Source: an uncultured Lachnospiraceae bacterium
GTDB taxonomy: Bacteria > Bacillota > Clostridia > Lachnospirales > Lachnospiraceae
DNA length: 11,733 bases
Direction of reading: 5' to 3'
NCBI GenBank assembly: GCA_910583815.1
Contig: CAJTZB010000068.1
Coordinates: forward strand, 1 to 11,733
Of this stretch, positions 5,755 through 11,733 are shown in pieces (position 1 is the stretch's first letter; the number at the start of each line of letters is the position of its first letter). The notes beneath the pieces were generated by a model that was not told where the DNA came from, did not search any database, and saw only the letters and a list, made by a program, of their open reading frames with translations. Both the position numbers and the translations under genes were made by a program.

Positions 5755-7881
5755 ATGAACGTAGTAAAGAGAGACGGAAGAATTGTTGATTACGACAGAA
5801 ATAAGATTTTGGTTGCGATTCGCAAGGCAAATGCAGGGGTAGACCGCGAGGAACGTGTTGAGGAATCACGCATAGAGCAGATTGTCATGAGCATTGAGGC
5901 AATGAACCGACATGAGCTGCAGGTAGAAGAAATTCAGGATATTATTGAAATGAAGCTGATGGAGGACGGAAAGTATACGCTTGCAAAGAATTATATTATC
6001 TACCGTTATACCAGAGAGCTGGTCCGCAAGGCCAATACGACGGACGATTCGATTATGAGCCTGATACGGAACAGCAACAAGGACGTGATGGAAGAAAATT
6101 CCAACAAAAATGCGATTATTGCTTCTACGCAGCGTGACTTAATTGCAGGAGAGGTCTCTAAAGACCTGACAAAGAGGCTGCTGCTTCCGGAGAAAATTTC
6201 CGAAGCTCACGAAGAAGGCGTGCTGCATTTCCATGATGCGGACTATTTTGTTCAGTCCATTTTTAATTGCTGCCTTATCAATATCGGGGACATGCTGGAC
6301 AATGGAACGGTGATGAATGCAAAGCTGATTGAGAGCCCAAAGAGCTTTCAGGTGGCATGCACGATTGTTACGCAGATTATTGCGGCAGTGGCAAGCAGCC
6401 AGTATGGCGGGCAATCAGTAGATGTACGCCATCTTGGAAAATATCTGCGGCTTAGCAGGGAAAAGTACCGCAAAAGATATGAAGAAAAGTTTCAGGGAAA
6501 TGTAGAGGAAGAAGTTATTGCGCAGTTGGTGGAGGATCGTCTGCAGGATGAGCTTCGTTCCGGTGTGCAGACAATCCAGTATCAGATTAATACATTGATG
6601 ACGACAAATGGGCAGTCTCCGTTTGTGACGCTGTTCCTCAATTTGGACAAGGACGATGAATATCTGGAAGAGAATGCGATGATTGTAGAGGAAATTCTGC
6701 GTCAGAGGCTGGAAGGAATCAAGAACGAGAAAGGTGTTTATGTGACGCCTGCGTTTCCAAAGCTGATTTATGTGCTGGACGAGCACAACTGCTTAAGAGG
6801 CGGCAAATATGACTATATTACACGGCTTGCAGTTCGCTGTTCTGCAAAGCGGATGTATCCGGATTACATATCAGCAAAAAAAATGCGTGAGAATTATGAA
6901 GGCAATGTATTCAGCTGCATGGGCTGCCGCAGCTTTTTAACGCCTTGGAAGGATGAAAATGGAAACTATAAGTTTGAAGGGCGTTTCAATCAGGGTGTTG
7001 TTTCCTTAAACCTTCCTCAGATTGGCATTATTGCAGATGGGGATATGGAATATTTCTGGCAGCTGCTGGAAGAGAGGCTTGCGCTCTGCTTTGAAGCACT
7101 GATGTGCAGACATCATGCGCTGGAAGGGACGCTTTCGGATGTCAGCCCGATTCACTGGCAGTATGGGGCCATTGCTCGCTTAAAGAAAGGTGAAAAAATT
7201 GACAAGCTGCTGCATGGAGGCTATTCGACGATTTCACTTGGCTATATCGGTCTGTATGAAGTGACAAAGTTAATGACCGGAGTCAGCCATACAGAAGGAG
7301 AGGGCAGGGAATTTGCAATGAAACTGATGAAGCGTCTGCGCATGGCAACCGATACATGGAAAGAAGCCACCGGGATTGCCTTTGGCCTGTATGGGACACC
7401 TGCAGAGTCGCTCTGTTATCGTTTTGCGAGGATTGACAAGCAGCGCTTTGGCACCATTAAGGATGTGACAGACAAAGGTTATTATACCAATTCCTATCAT
7501 GTGGATGTGCGGGAGAAAATTGATGCGTTTCATAAATTTGATTTTGAAGCGCAGTTTCAGGTGATTTCTTCCGGCGGTGCAATCTCCTATGTAGAAATTC
7601 CAAATATGCGTCATAATTTGGAGGCGTTAGAGGAACTTGTAAAGTATATCTACGATAACATACAGTATGCGGAGTTCAATACGAAATCAGACTATTGTCA
7701 GGTCTGTGGCTATGACGGAGAGATCAAGGTCAATGAAAACCTGGAGTGGGAATGTCCACAATGCGGCAATAAGGACCACGCTAAAATGAATGTGACACGC
7801 CGGACATGCGGCTATCTGGGAGAGAACTTCTGGAATGTCGGAAAGACAAAGGAAATCAATGCGAGAGTGCTGCATATCTGA
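5755..7881 (+). CDS. nrdD: Anaerobic (class III) ribonucleoside-triphosphate reductase
   Basis: This oxygen-sensitive glycyl-radical enzyme reduces ribonucleoside triphosphates to dNTPs, normally with formate as reductant. The 708-residue product begins with an ATP-cone allosteric domain (about 1-90; VVKRDGRIVDYDRNKI). A large glycyl-radical barrel follows, with a SCMGCR segment (Cys388, Cys391) in the region expected for the active-site cysteine. At the C-terminus are a zinc site of four cysteines (about 648, 651, 667, 670) and the radical loop RRTCGYLG, with the radical-bearing Gly at about 686. Everything needed for activity is present. The start is the ATG preceded by AAAGGG at 8 nt; a GTG at 5746 in the same frame would leave almost no spacing to that site. 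It needs the activase encoded 49 bp downstream. The promoter and at least one NrdR box lie directly upstream. Confidence 0.97.
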   Translation: MNVVKRDGRIVDYDRNKILVAIRKANAGVDREERVEESRIEQIVMSIEAMNRHELQVEEIQDIIEMKLMEDGKYTLAKNYIIYRYTRELVRKANTTDDSIMSLIRNSNKDVMEENSNKNAIIASTQRDLIAGEVSKDLTKRLLLPEKISEAHEEGVLHFHDADYFVQSIFNCCLINIGDMLDNGTVMNAKLIESPKSFQVACTIVTQIIAAVASSQYGGQSVDVRHLGKYLRLSREKYRKRYEEKFQGNVEEEVIAQLVEDRLQDELRSGVQTIQYQINTLMTTNGQSPFVTLFLNLDKDDEYLEENAMIVEEILRQRLEGIKNEKGVYVTPAFPKLIYVLDEHNCLRGGKYDYITRLAVRCSAKRMYPDYISAKKMRENYEGNVFSCMGCRSFLTPWKDENGNYKFEGRFNQGVVSLNLPQIGIIADGDMEYFWQLLEERLALCFEALMCRHHALEGTLSDVSPIHWQYGAIARLKKGEKIDKLLHGGYSTISLGYIGLYEVTKLMTGVSHTEGEGREFAMKLMKRLRMATDTWKEATGIAFGLYGTPAESLCYRFARIDKQRFGTIKDVTDKGYYTNSYHVDVREKIDAFHKFDFEAQFQVISSGGAISYVEIPNMRHNLEALEELVKYIYDNIQYAEFNTKSDYCQVCGYDGEIKVNENLEWECPQCGNKDHAKMNVTRRTCGYLGENFWNVGKTKEINARVLHI

Positions 7882-7930
7882 TTTGGCAGTTTCCGTATGC
7901 CGGCGATGCCCTTTGTGATGGAGGATTCTT

Positions 7931-8458
7931 ATGAATTATGCAGATATAAAGCAATATGACGTTGCGAACGGTCCGGGAATTCGCATTTCTTTGTTTGTGA
8001 GCGGCTGTACGCATCATTGCAAAGGATGCTTTAACAAGGAGGCATGGGATTTTGGCTATGGTATGCCATTTACGGAACAAACAATAGAAAAAGTTCTGGC
8101 TTATATGGAACCTTCCTACATAAAAGGGCTTACGCTGCTTGGGGGAGAACCAATGGAACCTCAGAACCAGCCATCGGTGCTGGCGCTTTTGCGCCGCGTA
8201 AAACAGTCATATCCGGAAAAATCGGTCTGGATGTTTTCCGGATATGACTTTGAGCGGGATATTTTGGGAAGGATGCTTTCTGAGATTCCGGAAACAAAAG
8301 AGCTGCTGTCTTATTTGGAAGTCCTTGTAGACGGCAGGTTTATAGAAGAGCTAAAGAGCCTTTCGCTGCGGTTTAAAGGTTCTTCCAATCAAAGAACCAT
8401 TTTAGTACAGGAATCTCTTGCAGCAGGGAGCATTGTGTTGTATGATTTAGATAATTGA
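7931..8458 (+). CDS. nrdG: Anaerobic ribonucleotide reductase activating protein (radical SAM)
   Basis: NrdG is the radical-SAM activase that cleaves S-adenosylmethionine and puts the glycyl radical on NrdD. The 175-residue protein has the normal NrdG length. The iron-sulfur motif CTHHCKGC (Cys26, Cys30, Cys33; CxxxCxxC) is preceded by the typical NGPGIRISLFVSG. LLGGEP (69-74) is the SAM-binding GGEP motif. The start is the ATG with GGAGG 6-7 nt upstream, inside a 49-bp gap after nrdD in which no promoter or terminator is evident, so the two genes should be co-transcribed. The next gene starts 19 bp after the stop. This is a standard nrdDG pair with nothing missing. Confidence 0.96.
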   Translation: MNYADIKQYDVANGPGIRISLFVSGCTHHCKGCFNKEAWDFGYGMPFTEQTIEKVLAYMEPSYIKGLTLLGGEPMEPQNQPSVLALLRRVKQSYPEKSVWMFSGYDFERDILGRMLSEIPETKELLSYLEVLVDGRFIEELKSLSLRFKGSSNQRTILVQESLAAGSIVLYDLDN

Positions 8459-8477
8459 TATGACATAGGAGAAGCTT

Positions 8478-9587
8478 ATGGCGGGGAGCATTGGAAACAC
8501 GTTACGTTATGGAAATAAGAAAACAAAGAGGCTGCTGTACTTTTTGATTATTTTAGGAGTGATTTCAGTCTTTCTTGGGATGTTTGCGCTTATTTTCAGC
8601 AATGCAGTGCTTGGCGTACTTGCCGCCACTATGTTTTTTACGGATGTTTTTATCCTTGCAAAAACAAACTTTTCCAAGATGTCAATGCAGGAACAGGAAG
8701 AAAAGCAAAGGGCAGAAAGAAGAAAAGCAGAGTCTGTAAGGAAGCGGGAAGAAAAGAAGCAGAAAAAGGAGAATGAAAAAGAGGATCCGGAAGAAGAGGA
8801 TCACGGAGCTTTGGAATGGGTATCTTCCGAAAAAAAGCAAAAGGAGAAAGAGCAGAAAGAAGAGGAGCAGCAGCCGGTCAAGTCTTTGCAGCAGTATGAT
8901 GAAAAGCAGATGAAAAAAGTGTTCATTGCTTATAAGGTGAAGCGGGAGCATGTGCCGATTATGATTGACTATTGCCAGACAGAGCGTATCAGCCAGTGCC
9001 CTGCTTATCTCTGGAAAGATAATGAGTTCTTATACTTTCTTTTATTGGAAGAGGAAGCGAGAATGGTCAAGCATCCGATTTCGGAGGTGGATGGCATCCA
9101 TATCCGCCGTGGCGTTCCTGCAAAGCCGTCCACGGAATATCCTGCGATGCAGGAGAAATCGCTGGTCAGCAGGGTGTTCACGCCATATCTGCCAAATTAT
9201 TACCGCAAAGAAGTCGGCACTTATATGGAATACAAAAAGAACTGCTATTCTTTGGCGGAAGGAATCTGGTGTACCGCGGCCTCGGTGCAGAATATGCTGA
9301 AAATCCTTTCAAGAGAATTTTATATAGAGGATGATAAGGTAAATTCGGATGATTACAGCCCATATTTCCGTAAAATCTATATTGACCGGGTTTTATACCG
9401 CGATGCGGTTCTTTCTGCTTCGGATTATGACAAGAAAGTAAGAGAGACCCTTACATCGCTTGCCCATGCAGATATTTCCGAAGATACCTTCCATTACTAT
9501 CTGGCGCAGATGGTCATGGGAAATCTGATTCCGCAGGAGTATGCAGATTTTGCGGTGTCGAAACACCTGAAAAAGAAGAAAATTTGA
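8478..9587 (+). CDS. Unrecognised membrane-anchored coiled-coil protein, third gene of the nrd operon
   Basis: I do not recognise this 369-residue protein. It has three parts. Two adjacent hydrophobic segments (about 19-40 and 42-62) form a hairpin membrane anchor after a basic N-terminus, so both ends should face the cytoplasm. A very charged Glu/Lys/Gln-rich stretch (about 68-135) is probably a helical coiled coil or flexible stalk. A folded-looking C-terminal region of about 230 residues (140-369) is rich in Tyr and charged residues and holds only three cysteines (166, 174, about 257 and 265 counting both pairs loosely). There is no ATPase or nuclease motif I can see. The start is ATG with AGGAG 8 nt upstream. 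It begins 19 bp after nrdG with no promoter or terminator between, so it is likely co-expressed with nrdDG. A role in nucleotide metabolism is possible by context only. Confidence 0.8.
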   Translation: MAGSIGNTLRYGNKKTKRLLYFLIILGVISVFLGMFALIFSNAVLGVLAATMFFTDVFILAKTNFSKMSMQEQEEKQRAERRKAESVRKREEKKQKKENEKEDPEEEDHGALEWVSSEKKQKEKEQKEEEQQPVKSLQQYDEKQMKKVFIAYKVKREHVPIMIDYCQTERISQCPAYLWKDNEFLYFLLLEEEARMVKHPISEVDGIHIRRGVPAKPSTEYPAMQEKSLVSRVFTPYLPNYYRKEVGTYMEYKKNCYSLAEGIWCTAASVQNMLKILSREFYIEDDKVNSDDYSPYFRKIYIDRVLYRDAVLSASDYDKKVRETLTSLAHADISEDTFHYYLAQMVMGNLIPQEYADFAVSKHLKKKKI

Positions 9588-9595
9588 AAATCCAG

Positions 9596-9624
9596 TTGCA
9601 GGATGCAGTAAAGTGTAGTAAAAT
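9596..9624 (+). promoter_or_regulatory. Probable promoter for the FliD-like gene
   Basis: TTGCAG (9596-9601), a 17-bp spacer and TAAAAT (9619-9624) lie 80 bp upstream of the ATG at 9705. No terminator is seen between the preceding stop (9587) and this site, so some read-through from the nrd operon is possible. Confidence 0.55.
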
Positions 9625-9704
9625 ATACATAGAAATTCATGGTAACATGAACAGACGCATATTCTCCATTATCAGGAAACATCATATGCAGAAAGGAGTC
9701 GGAA

Positions 9705-10391
9705 ATGAGCAATACGATTAATACTTCTATGGATTACACATCATTGTTTTCTTCCTTGCCTAAGACGAATGATTCTTCCAGCAATGGACTGGCAGGTCTC
9801 GCGACGGATTTTTCTTCGATTCGTAGCGGTTCTTATAAAAAGCTGCTTTCTGCTTATTATAAGAAGGTTGCTTCGGAAGACACCAAGGAAGCAGACAAGA
9901 AGGAGAACACAAACCTGCAGCTCGTTGCAGGCAATGCAAGTTCGTTGAAGAGTGCTGCAGAGGACTTAAAGAAGCTGGATTTGTCCACAGCCTCTGATGA
10001 AGATGCCATTAAAAAGCTGAAGGAGTTTGTCTCTGCATACAATTCTGTTGTAGACACAGCAGATGATGTAGACAGAAGAGGCGTGCTGCGTAATGCGGCT
10101 TGGATGACGAACATTGTCAAGAAGAGTGCAGGACTTTTGTCAGATGTCGGCATTACTATTGGCAAGGACAATAAGCTGACATTGGATGAAGAAAAGTGGA
10201 AAGAAGCAGGAATGTCCACTAAAACAACACTGTTCTCCGGAAGCAATTCCCTGATTTCAAAGCTTGCATACAAAGCAACACAGATTACCAGTTCGGCAAG
10301 CGAGAAACAGTCCAACACAGCATCGGCTTATAAGCCGGACGGAGACTATACCAAAGTAAACACACAGTCTATGTATGATACTTTGATGTAG
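9705..10391 (+). CDS. Small protein resembling part of flagellar cap protein FliD
   Basis: The product is 228 residues, hydrophilic, without signal peptide or membrane segment, and has no cysteine. A Ser-rich N-terminal part (1-45) is followed by a Lys-rich helical region. From about 105 on it recalls the C-terminal domain of the flagellar hook-associated cap protein FliD: EFVSAYNSVVDTADDV, then LLSDVGITIGKDNKLTLDEEKW (144-165), and LFSGSNSLISKL. FliD proteins show the same order of FVxAYN, then LxxIGI..KDGKLxLDE, then LFxG. A full FliD is 400 residues or longer and lies among flagellar genes. Here the D0/D1-like ends are missing and no flagellar gene is near. It may be a stand-alone relative with another job. 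The start is the ATG after AAAGGAGTC. It has its own promoter and a terminator 32 bp after the stop. The resemblance is judged by eye. Confidence 0.75.
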   Translation: MSNTINTSMDYTSLFSSLPKTNDSSSNGLAGLATDFSSIRSGSYKKLLSAYYKKVASEDTKEADKKENTNLQLVAGNASSLKSAAEDLKKLDLSTASDEDAIKKLKEFVSAYNSVVDTADDVDRRGVLRNAAWMTNIVKKSAGLLSDVGITIGKDNKLTLDEEKWKEAGMSTKTTLFSGSNSLISKLAYKATQITSSASEKQSNTASAYKPDGDYTKVNTQSMYDTLM

Positions 10392-10422
10392 TGCTTAAAA
10401 CAAACAGAAATAAAATGCTCTG

Positions 10423-10467
10423 AAAATACCCTGCGGCAGAAAATATTTTCTTGCTGCAGGGTATTTT
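10423..10467 (+). terminator. Rho-independent terminator after the FliD-like gene
   Basis: AAAATACCCTGC (10423-10434) pairs perfectly with GCAGGGTATTTT (10456-10467). The 21-base interior can pair further (AAAATATTTT at its centre). The A/T tracts at both ends make it usable in both directions. Confidence 0.8.
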
Positions 10468-10539
10468 GGCTTGTGAGAAGCGTGTTTTGCAGCAGTTTTT
10501 GGCTTCTCTAAAAGAAATGATAAAAACCAAAAAATATGC

Positions 10540-10568
10540 TTGACATTATCTATATTTTGGTGTATTAT
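10540..10568 (+). promoter_or_regulatory. Strong promoter for tRNA-Gly
   Basis: A perfect TTGACA (10540-10545), a 17-bp spacer and TATTAT (10563-10568) lie 32 bp before the mature tRNA 5' end, the arrangement expected of a stable-RNA promoter. Confidence 0.85.
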
Positions 10569-10600
10569 ATCTCTTGTCTCTAGCAGACATCATAAGAAAT

Positions 10601-10673
10601 GCGCGAGTGGCTCAGTTGGTGGAGCGCGACCTTGCCAAGGTCGAGGCCGCGGGTTCGAGTCCCGTCTCGCGCT
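10601..10673 (+). tRNA. tRNA-Gly (anticodon GCC)
   Basis: A complete 73-nt cloverleaf can be drawn. The acceptor stem is GCGCGAG with CTCGCGC, and the D arm is GCTC...GAGC. The anticodon stem CGACC/GGTCG holds the loop TTGCCAA, giving anticodon GCC, which reads GGC and GGU. The T arm has the GTTCGAGTC loop region. The discriminator is T. The 3' CCA is not encoded; the acceptor stem runs directly into T then CTTTTT. It is a single tRNA with its own promoter. No integrase or att-like duplication of its 3' end is visible nearby. Confidence 0.97.
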
Positions 10674-10759
10674 CTTTTTATATTATAAGAATGCGTCTTG
10701 CGGTGATTTTTTACAATAAAGGAAAACCTCACTGCGTATGAGGTGTTCTTCCAATCTGA

Positions 10760-10787
10760 GAATTCCACAGAGTGGAGTTCTTTTTTT
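10760..10787 (+). terminator. Rho-independent terminator downstream of tRNA-Gly
   Basis: GAATTCCAC (10760-10768) pairs with GTGGAGTTC (10772-10780; one G.U) around the loop AGA and is followed by seven T. It is 87 bp past the tRNA, so the primary transcript would carry a trailer. That trailer includes a weaker hairpin (ACCTCA/TGAGGT, 10726-10744). Confidence 0.85.
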
Positions 10788-10797
10788 ACATTATAGG

Positions 10798-10842
10798 ATT
10801 AGGGTGTCAAAAGCCCCTTTGGGGCATAACCGATACTCTAAT
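10798..10842. repeat. 45-bp hairpin repeat flanked by 9-bp direct repeats
   Basis: The unit runs ATTAG...CTAAT with an inner GCCCC-TTT-GGGGC hairpin. It shares TTAGGGTGT, AAAAGCCC and GGGGCATAACCGA with the right arm of the 120-bp element at 5472-5591, in opposite orientation. It is bracketed exactly by CATTATAGG at 10789-10797 and again at 10843-10851, as a target-site duplication would be. No coding capacity. It lies between the tRNA terminator and the zinc-ribbon gene. Confidence 0.65.
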
Positions 10843-10902
10843 CATTATAGGAAATTGAGCCGTAAGGCGCGTGCTGTAAAGGGCACAGGAATGGAGGAGA
10901 GT

Positions 10903-11313
10903 ATGAGATGGAAAGAACGCCTGCAGCAGTTGCTGCAAGGAAGATATGGAATGGACGGATTTGGAAATTTTCTGCTTTGGATGGCTCTGCTTTGCTTTAT
11001 TCTGGCGCTGTTTGTGCGGTTGCCTGTTCCGGTGCTGCACTATCTTGGCGTAGCGCTGATGGTTTATCTGTATTTTCGGATCTTTTCAAAAAATGTGCAG
11101 AAACGCTATCAGGAAAACTGTACATATTATCGCTATGTAAATAAATTCAAAGGCTTCTTTGCAAAACAGAAATCATATCACGATCAAAGAAAGACACATC
11201 ATATTTATTCTTGCCCTAATTGCAAACAGAAAATCCGGATTCCCAAGGGCAAAGGAAAGATTATCATTCGCTGCAGCAGATGTGGAAAAGAGTTTATGAA
11301 AAACAGCAGATAA
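10903..11313 (+). CDS. Small two-TM protein with C-terminal zinc ribbon
   Basis: This 136-residue protein has two hydrophobic segments (about 21-40 and 43-61). A basic linker and a zinc ribbon follow, with CPNC (104-107) and CSRC (124-127) separated by IRIPKGKGKI, a spacing and loop typical of bacterial zinc-ribbon modules. By the positive-inside rule the ribbon should face the cytoplasm. No enzymatic motif is present, so the function is unknown; the ribbon could bind nucleic acid or a protein partner. The frame is open back to 10738, but that stretch runs through the terminator and the repeat. The ATG at 10903, with GGAGGAG 3-9 nt upstream, is therefore chosen. An ATG at 10891 is a weaker alternative, since the good binding site lies after it. 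No clear promoter is seen. The next gene is convergent, 11 bp away. Confidence 0.75.
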   Translation: MRWKERLQQLLQGRYGMDGFGNFLLWMALLCFILALFVRLPVPVLHYLGVALMVYLYFRIFSKNVQKRYQENCTYYRYVNKFKGFFAKQKSYHDQRKTHHIYSCPNCKQKIRIPKGKGKIIIRCSRCGKEFMKNSR

Positions 11314-11324
11314 GAAATGTTGGG

Positions 11325-11733
11325 TCAGCTTGCTTTATGGTAGTAATTTTTTTTGCGGCGGCGGGCAGTATAGCCTCTTTTTCTGCGGTGGATGGCGTGG
11401 ATGCGAATCCAGAGGCGGACACGCCGGATACGTGGGATGCAATAGCTAAGTAATGCCACAAATCCAACAAAGAGCAGAAGTACATAGAGAGTGATCCAAT
11501 TTGGCTGTTCAAGCAGCGTGAGCAGGTTAAATCCGCCGAGTTTTGTAACAACAGAAACGGCAGAGGATGCTTTCTGATAAGGCTGGCCTGCCGGCAAGGC
11601 AAGCATAGCAGCTTTGTAGTCAGATAATGGGGTTCCATTTTGGTCTTTGGGAGAAATTTTCATAATGCCCAAAGAGCGGTGGGAGACGGAATCAAGCAGG
11701 GAAAACAGCTCTTCTGTAGTAATTACACAGTAT
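11325..11733 (-). CDS. C-terminal part of an unknown membrane protein (5' end outside window)
   Basis: The minus-strand frame is open from the window edge to a TGA at 11327-11325, giving 135 residues without a start that needs to be used; TTG 11672 and an ATG at 11663 are internal candidates only. The visible part has a polar region with Gly and Pro, one strong transmembrane segment (WITLYVLLLFVGFVALLSY), and a very basic tail (IPRIRRVRLWIRI..., then RRKRGYTARRRKKNYY) of about 37 residues. That arrangement suggests an extracytoplasmic N-terminal region, a single pass and a positively charged cytoplasmic tail. I do not recognise the family. The stop is only 11 bp from the stop of the convergent zinc-ribbon gene, with no terminator between them. 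Confidence 0.65.
   Translation of the reverse strand, partial: YCVITTEELFSLLDSVSHRSLGIMKISPKDQNGTPLSDYKAAMLALPAGQPYQKASSAVSVVTKLGGFNLLTLLEQPNWITLYVLLLFVGFVALLSYCIPRIRRVRLWIRIHAIHRRKRGYTARRRKKNYYHKAS

Noticed and set aside
8682..8951. Minus-strand Leu/Phe-rich frame that looks like a membrane protein
   Set aside because: It is the complement of the Glu/Lys-rich coiled-coil segment (GAA/AAG codons read as TTC/CTT), a common artefact.
10738..10902. Upstream extension of the zinc-ribbon protein
   Set aside because: It would translate the terminator and the 45-bp repeat; the GGAGGAG site supports ATG 10903.
10601..10902. tRNA-Gly as an integration site of a mobile element
   Set aside because: No integrase, no duplicated tRNA 3' end, and ordinary genes on both sides.

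Overview
The window looks like ordinary chromosome from a strictly anaerobic, low-to-mid GC Firmicute, most likely a gut Lachnospiraceae-type clostridium. This is inferred from four things: AGGAGG-type ribosome binding sites throughout, a class III (anaerobic) ribonucleotide reductase, a Cys/Asn/Gly-rich small protein of a kind typical of these bacteria, and general codon use. No phage, integrase, transposase, CRISPR array or rRNA is visible. 

Left part (1-2571, + strand): the tail of an upstream gene, an ABC/SMC-like AAA ATPase overlapping by 4 bp an MntP-type manganese exporter, then a short cytoplasmic GH32 fructosidase. Convergent to this (2553-4827, - strand) lies a two-gene unit of chorismate synthase (aroC) and a CE2-like SGNH esterase. 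They overlap by 17 bp, and the esterase overlaps the GH32 gene tail to tail by 19 bp. aroC has a clear promoter and a leader of roughly 130 nt that folds into a long nested hairpin, the best candidate here for an undescribed cis-regulatory RNA. 

Middle (4998-5754): a bidirectional terminator, a 99-residue Cys-rich protein with two hydrophobic segments built from an internal duplication (- strand), and then about 400 bp without a gene. That gap holds the Cys-rich gene's upstream region, a 120-bp palindromic repeat element, one strong and one weak NrdR-box-like site, and a TGGACA-17-TATAAT promoter. These precede nrdD, nrdG and an unrecognised membrane-anchored coiled-coil protein (5755-9587, + strand), probably one operon. 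nrdG activates nrdD, and together they make dNTPs without oxygen. 

Right part (9588-11733): a monocistronic gene for a protein resembling a piece of the flagellar cap protein FliD, with its own promoter and terminator; a tRNA-Gly(GCC) with a strong promoter; a terminator; a 45-bp hairpin repeat flanked by a 9-bp direct repeat and related to the 120-bp element; a small two-TM zinc-ribbon protein; and, convergent to it, the C-terminal part of an unknown membrane protein that runs off the window. 

Most of the window is housekeeping. The items worth a second look are the structured aroC leader, the repeat family, the Cys-rich duplicated protein, the abridged GH32 enzyme and the unknown third gene of the nrd operon.
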